NCBI RefSeq assembly: GCF_044386045.1
Contig: NZ_JBISCD010000040.1
Location: 248,001 to 312,000 of the forward strand
Length of the DNA: 64,000 bases
Reading direction: 5' to 3'
Source: Thalassobellus sediminis
GTDB lineage: Bacteria; Bacteroidota; Bacteroidia; Flavobacteriales; Flavobacteriaceae
In this document: positions 61,435-64,000 of the stretch, one piece after another
Numbering within the stretch: the stretch's first letter is position 1
How the letters are laid out: every line of letters starts with the position of its first letter
Translations under genes and position numbers: made by a program
The notes under the pieces: model-generated
Database searches by the model: none
What the model was told of the DNA's origin: nothing
Seen by the model: only the letters and a program-made list of their open reading frames with translations

Positions 61435-62679
61435 TTATTCTTCTCTTAATGCTTCTATAGGTTTTATACTTGTGGCTTTAAACGCAGGTATTAACCCAAT
61501 TAAAGTACCTAAAACGACTAATATTACTAAGGCTATAAATACAACGGCTATTGACACTGATGCATTTACAATAACGGCATCGCTTCCTTGCCCAAAGGCA
61601 CTATCTAACGCTATTAAAATCCAACCTCCAGTTATAATACCTACTAAACCAGCTACTAAAGTTAAAAACACTGCTTCAACAACTATCTGTCGTTTTATTT
61701 CAAAAGGTGTTGCGCCTAAAGCTCGTCGAACTCCAATTTCTTTAGTTCGTTCTTTTACTGTGATAAGCAAAATATTTCCAATAGCAAATACACCTGCAAA
61801 TAAGGTTGCAATACCTACAAACCAAGTTAAAAATTGCATACCAATTAAAAATCCGGTGATTTTAGCAAATTCTTTTCCTAAATTAAAACTACCAAAGGCT
61901 CTATTATCTTTTGGATGAACTTTATTTAAGTTTTTAAGTAACAACTTAGCATCGTTTTCTATTTGCTTTATATCATATTCTGGCTTCCCCGTAATCATCA
62001 TCCAACCAATTTGATCACCTTGATTATAGATTTGTTGAAAGGTTGTAAATGGAATATGCATATCGGATGTAGGGCCCATATTAGGATTGCCATTTTCAAA
62101 CATGCCAACAACTTTGAAGTTGATTTTATTGATTTGAATGTACTCACCTATAGGCATTTTATCTTTTTCAAAAAGTTGTTTATAAGCCTCTTCAGATATA
62201 ACTGCTACTTTTTTAGTATTATCAATGTCATTTTGATTTATAAAACGCCCATAAATTAATCGTTTCTTTTGAACCTTATCTAGTAAAGGATAGTCGCCAT
62301 TTACAGAAAAACTACTAGATGAAAAATTTCTTATTACTGTAGCCTGGTTTTGATTTCTTGGAACAAGAAATTCGATGCCTTCAACATTTTCTTCAACTTT
62401 TTTAGCATCGGTTAAAGATAACCTTACTCGTTTTCCTTCTTGAAACCCTTTAAAAGGCTTACCTGTACTTTGCCCCCAAATAAACACGCTATTGGTAGCG
62501 AAATCGCCAAATAAACGATTAAATGAATTTTCTAAACCTCTTGCTGAACCTAAAAGCCCTATTAATAACAAAATACCCCACCAAACGCCTACCATAGTTA
62601 AGATAGACCTTAGTTTGTTTTTACTAAAGCTATCGAAAACTTCTTGCCATGTATCTCTATCGAATAAAAATTTAAACAT
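61435..62679 (-). CDS. MacB-type ABC transporter permease
   Basis: The 414-residue protein has the MacB/FtsX layout: first span (about 21-43) after FDSFSKNKLRSILTMVGVWWGILLLIG, a large periplasmic MacB core (about 45-275), then three spans (about 285-400) with VKERTKEIGVRRALGATPFEIKRQIVVEA and the end GLIPAFKATSIKPIEALREE. It lacks an ATPase domain, which is encoded separately. It sits 2 bases after the other permease gene, and the two may form a heterodimer. Likely exports peptides, lipoproteins or drugs; the substrate is unknown. Confidence 0.94.
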   Translation of the reverse strand: MFKFLFDRDTWQEVFDSFSKNKLRSILTMVGVWWGILLLIGLLGSARGLENSFNRLFGDFATNSVFIWGQSTGKPFKGFQEGKRVRLSLTDAKKVEENVEGIEFLVPRNQNQATVIRNFSSSSFSVNGDYPLLDKVQKKRLIYGRFINQNDIDNTKKVAVISEEAYKQLFEKDKMPIGEYIQINKINFKVVGMFENGNPNMGPTSDMHIPFTTFQQIYNQGDQIGWMMITGKPEYDIKQIENDAKLLLKNLNKVHPKDNRAFGSFNLGKEFAKITGFLIGMQFLTWFVGIATLFAGVFAIGNILLITVKERTKEIGVRRALGATPFEIKRQIVVEAVFLTLVAGLVGIITGGWILIALDSAFGQGSDAVIVNASVSIAVVFIALVILVVLGTLIGLIPAFKATSIKPIEALREE

Positions 62680-62681
62680 AA

Positions 62682-63911
62682 TTAATCGTTTCTTAGTGCT
62701 ACAATTGGTTTAATTCTTGATGCCTTTTTTGCTGGTAAATAGCCTGCAATAGTTCCTGCTCCTATTAAAGTAAGGGTTGCTCCTATTACCAAACTATTAC
62801 TTACTCCTGGGTCTTTTATAAAATATGTTTCTAAACTAGGGCCTACAAGTTCTAAAACACCTACTCCTATCAATAAGCCAACATAACCAGCAATAGCCGT
62901 AATAAATATAGATTCTAATAAAACAATAAAAACAATCGATCTAGGAGAAGCTCCTAATGCTTTACGAATACCTATTTCTTTAGTACGCTCCTTTACTATA
63001 AAAATCATAATATTACTAACGCCAACGATGCCTGCTATTAAGGTTCCAAAACCTATTACAAGAATAATAACAGTTAACCCAAAAGTCATTTGACCAATAG
63101 CTTTAGTTCCTTCTGCCATATTACGAACTCTAATAGCTCTCTGATCTGTTCTTGCTACAGAAAAACGATCTTTTAGCTTTTTTGTAATCAAGTTGCTAAA
63201 CGATAAAGCCTCATCATAATTCATTTCTGGATTATAGGTAAGATTTATTTGGTCTATATAATCGTTACTACCATAAACTTGCTGAGCCGTACTTATTGGC
63301 ATATAAATTCTTCTTTCTTCATTATCGCCACCATCATCAGCAAAAACACCTATCACTTTATAAAGTACGCCACTAAGATTTACATACTTGCCTAATGCCG
63401 TCGTTTTTAAAAACAAATCTTCTTCCACCAATCGACCAATAACAACAACCTTTGTTTTATTTTTAATATCATTTTGATTAATATAACGACCTTCATAAGT
63501 TTTAGTTTTCTCTAAAAATTGATGATCTGGATGAACAGCTCTTAAATCATATGTATTCTGTTCGTTTCTATAAGAAGCGGTAACGTTTTTATAAATTCTA
63601 CCTGTAATAAACTCTACTTTATTACCAAATTCATCTTTTATATAATTAAAGTCATCGTTTTTAAATTGTATGCGTCTATTTGCCTGAAGTCCTTTTGAAG
63701 CTTTAGATGTCCTACCAGATCTAATAGTTATAGAATTTGTAGCATCATCTACAAAAGCTTCTTTAAATGTGTTTTTTAAACCGTTGGCAATACCAAAAAG
63801 AATGGTAAATAACAAAATAGCAAACGCTACAGTAAACCCAGACAATAAACTTCTAGTTCTATTTTTGTTAATACTTTGAAATATTTCCCTCCAAAGGTCT
63901 ATATCAAACAT
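62682..63911 (-). CDS. MacB-type ABC transporter permease
   Basis: The 409-residue protein has the same layout: first span near 20-42 (NKNRTRSLLSGFTVAFAILLFTILFGIANGL), periplasmic domain about 45-275, and three C-terminal spans with VKERTKEIGIRKALGASPRSIVFIVLLESIF and the end GYLPAKKASRIKPIVALRND. It is clearly paralogous to the next gene. Its ATG overlaps the stop of the ATPase gene by 8 bases (ATGTTTGA), so the order is ATPase, permease, permease, adaptor, TolC. Confidence 0.94.
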   Translation of the reverse strand: MFDIDLWREIFQSINKNRTRSLLSGFTVAFAILLFTILFGIANGLKNTFKEAFVDDATNSITIRSGRTSKASKGLQANRRIQFKNDDFNYIKDEFGNKVEFITGRIYKNVTASYRNEQNTYDLRAVHPDHQFLEKTKTYEGRYINQNDIKNKTKVVVIGRLVEEDLFLKTTALGKYVNLSGVLYKVIGVFADDGGDNEERRIYMPISTAQQVYGSNDYIDQINLTYNPEMNYDEALSFSNLITKKLKDRFSVARTDQRAIRVRNMAEGTKAIGQMTFGLTVIILVIGFGTLIAGIVGVSNIMIFIVKERTKEIGIRKALGASPRSIVFIVLLESIFITAIAGYVGLLIGVGVLELVGPSLETYFIKDPGVSNSLVIGATLTLIGAGTIAGYLPAKKASRIKPIVALRND

Positions 63912-64000
63912 ACTGCTCTGCTCTAACTTGATCTACTTTTTTATCTTCCATTATAACACCATCACGAAGACGAACAATACGTTTACACATATTTGCGATA
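63904..64000 (-). CDS. C-terminal end of the ABC transporter ATP-binding protein, cut by the window edge
   Basis: The last 31 residues are visible, IANMCKRIVRLRDGVIMEDK and a short tail ending AEQYV, with stop TGA at 63904-63906. The stretch CKRIVRLRDGVI is the usual end of LolD/MacB-type ATPases, just past the switch histidine. The stop overlaps the following permease start, so it is the ATPase partner. The start and nucleotide motifs lie outside the window. Confidence 0.85.
   Translation of the reverse strand, partial: IANMCKRIVRLRDGVIMEDKKVDQVRAEQYV

Noticed and set aside
61379..61918. Plus-strand open frame of 179 codons opposite the ABC permease gene
   Set aside because: It lies wholly over the well-supported MacB-type permease and adaptor genes, has no recognisable motif and an odd composition (Thr/Ile/Pro/Lys-rich), so it is a shadow.
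1..64000. CRISPR arrays, insertion sequences, integrases, rRNA genes
   Set aside because: I saw no regularly spaced identical direct repeats longer than about 20 bases, no transposase-like frame and no rRNA sequence in the window.

Overview
The window is an AT-rich chromosomal segment of a member of the Bacteroidota, almost certainly a marine-type flavobacterium (family Flavobacteriaceae). The signs are type IX secretion (T9SS) C-terminal sorting domains on secreted enzymes, a PorP/SprF protein, -7 promoter elements of the form TAnnTTTG, near absence of Shine-Dalgarno sequences, a folK-deoxynucleoside kinase fusion, and the family gene order CBS protein-nadK-DUF6089-uppS-bamA-ompH-ompH-murI. 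No rRNA, phage, insertion sequence or CRISPR array was seen.

Region by region. 1-6.5 kb: polysaccharide-related secreted proteins (a cut-off gene, a DUF2264 protein, a broken gene remnant, and a 1440-residue T9SS-exported GH128-like glycosidase). 6.7-10.9 kb: tRNA-Leu and tRNA-Gly with their own promoter, mutS, a DUF1573 protein and a SpoU-type RNA methyltransferase. 11.0-18.6 kb: a uronate utilisation locus with a GH28 lipoprotein, a secreted cupin and an AraC/XylR-type regulator on the plus strand, facing a minus-strand operon rraA-SDR-MFS transporter-uxaA (small and large subunits). 18.8-27.3 kb: a methyltransferase, an orphan small protein, folK-dNK, a YhhQ-type transporter, an AsmA-like protein, rpsU, a DUF2797 protein and a GH3-type adenylating enzyme. 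27.6-34.4 kb: tig-clpP-clpX, small membrane and MORN/TonB proteins, an esterase and pdxJ. 34.5-42.9 kb: the cell-envelope cluster ending in murI. 43.2-47.4 kb: a second carbohydrate locus, with a T9SS-exported putative sugar-binding protein and a GH115 alpha-glucuronidase. 47.5-58.9 kb: gamma carbonic anhydrase, a LytS/LytTR two-component pair divergent from a VWA lipoprotein, PorP/SprF, NifU, dodecin, a DUF255/YyaL-type protein, a DUF1304 protein, an MscS channel and tsaB. 59-64 kb: a MacAB-TolC-like export operon running off the right edge.

How the genes fit together: GH28 would release galacturonate-type sugars outside the cytoplasmic membrane, the MFS protein would import them, and the UxaA/SDR/RraA enzymes would degrade an aldonate. 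A 23-base motif occurs both in front of the regulator gene and in the operon promoter region, which suggests one circuit. The GH115 gene pair would remove glucuronic acid side chains outside the cell. No SusC/SusD pair lies in the window, so these loci are incomplete PULs or parts of larger ones beyond the edges.

The most interesting non-coding signals are three direct repeats at an exact 21-base period between the LytTR system and the VWA gene, a 31-base near-perfect palindrome across the tig promoter, two identical 16-base palindromic sites 36 bases apart before the GH115 locus, and an inverted REP-like doublet with two compensatory base-pair changes. Functions come from reading motifs by eye; no database search was possible.
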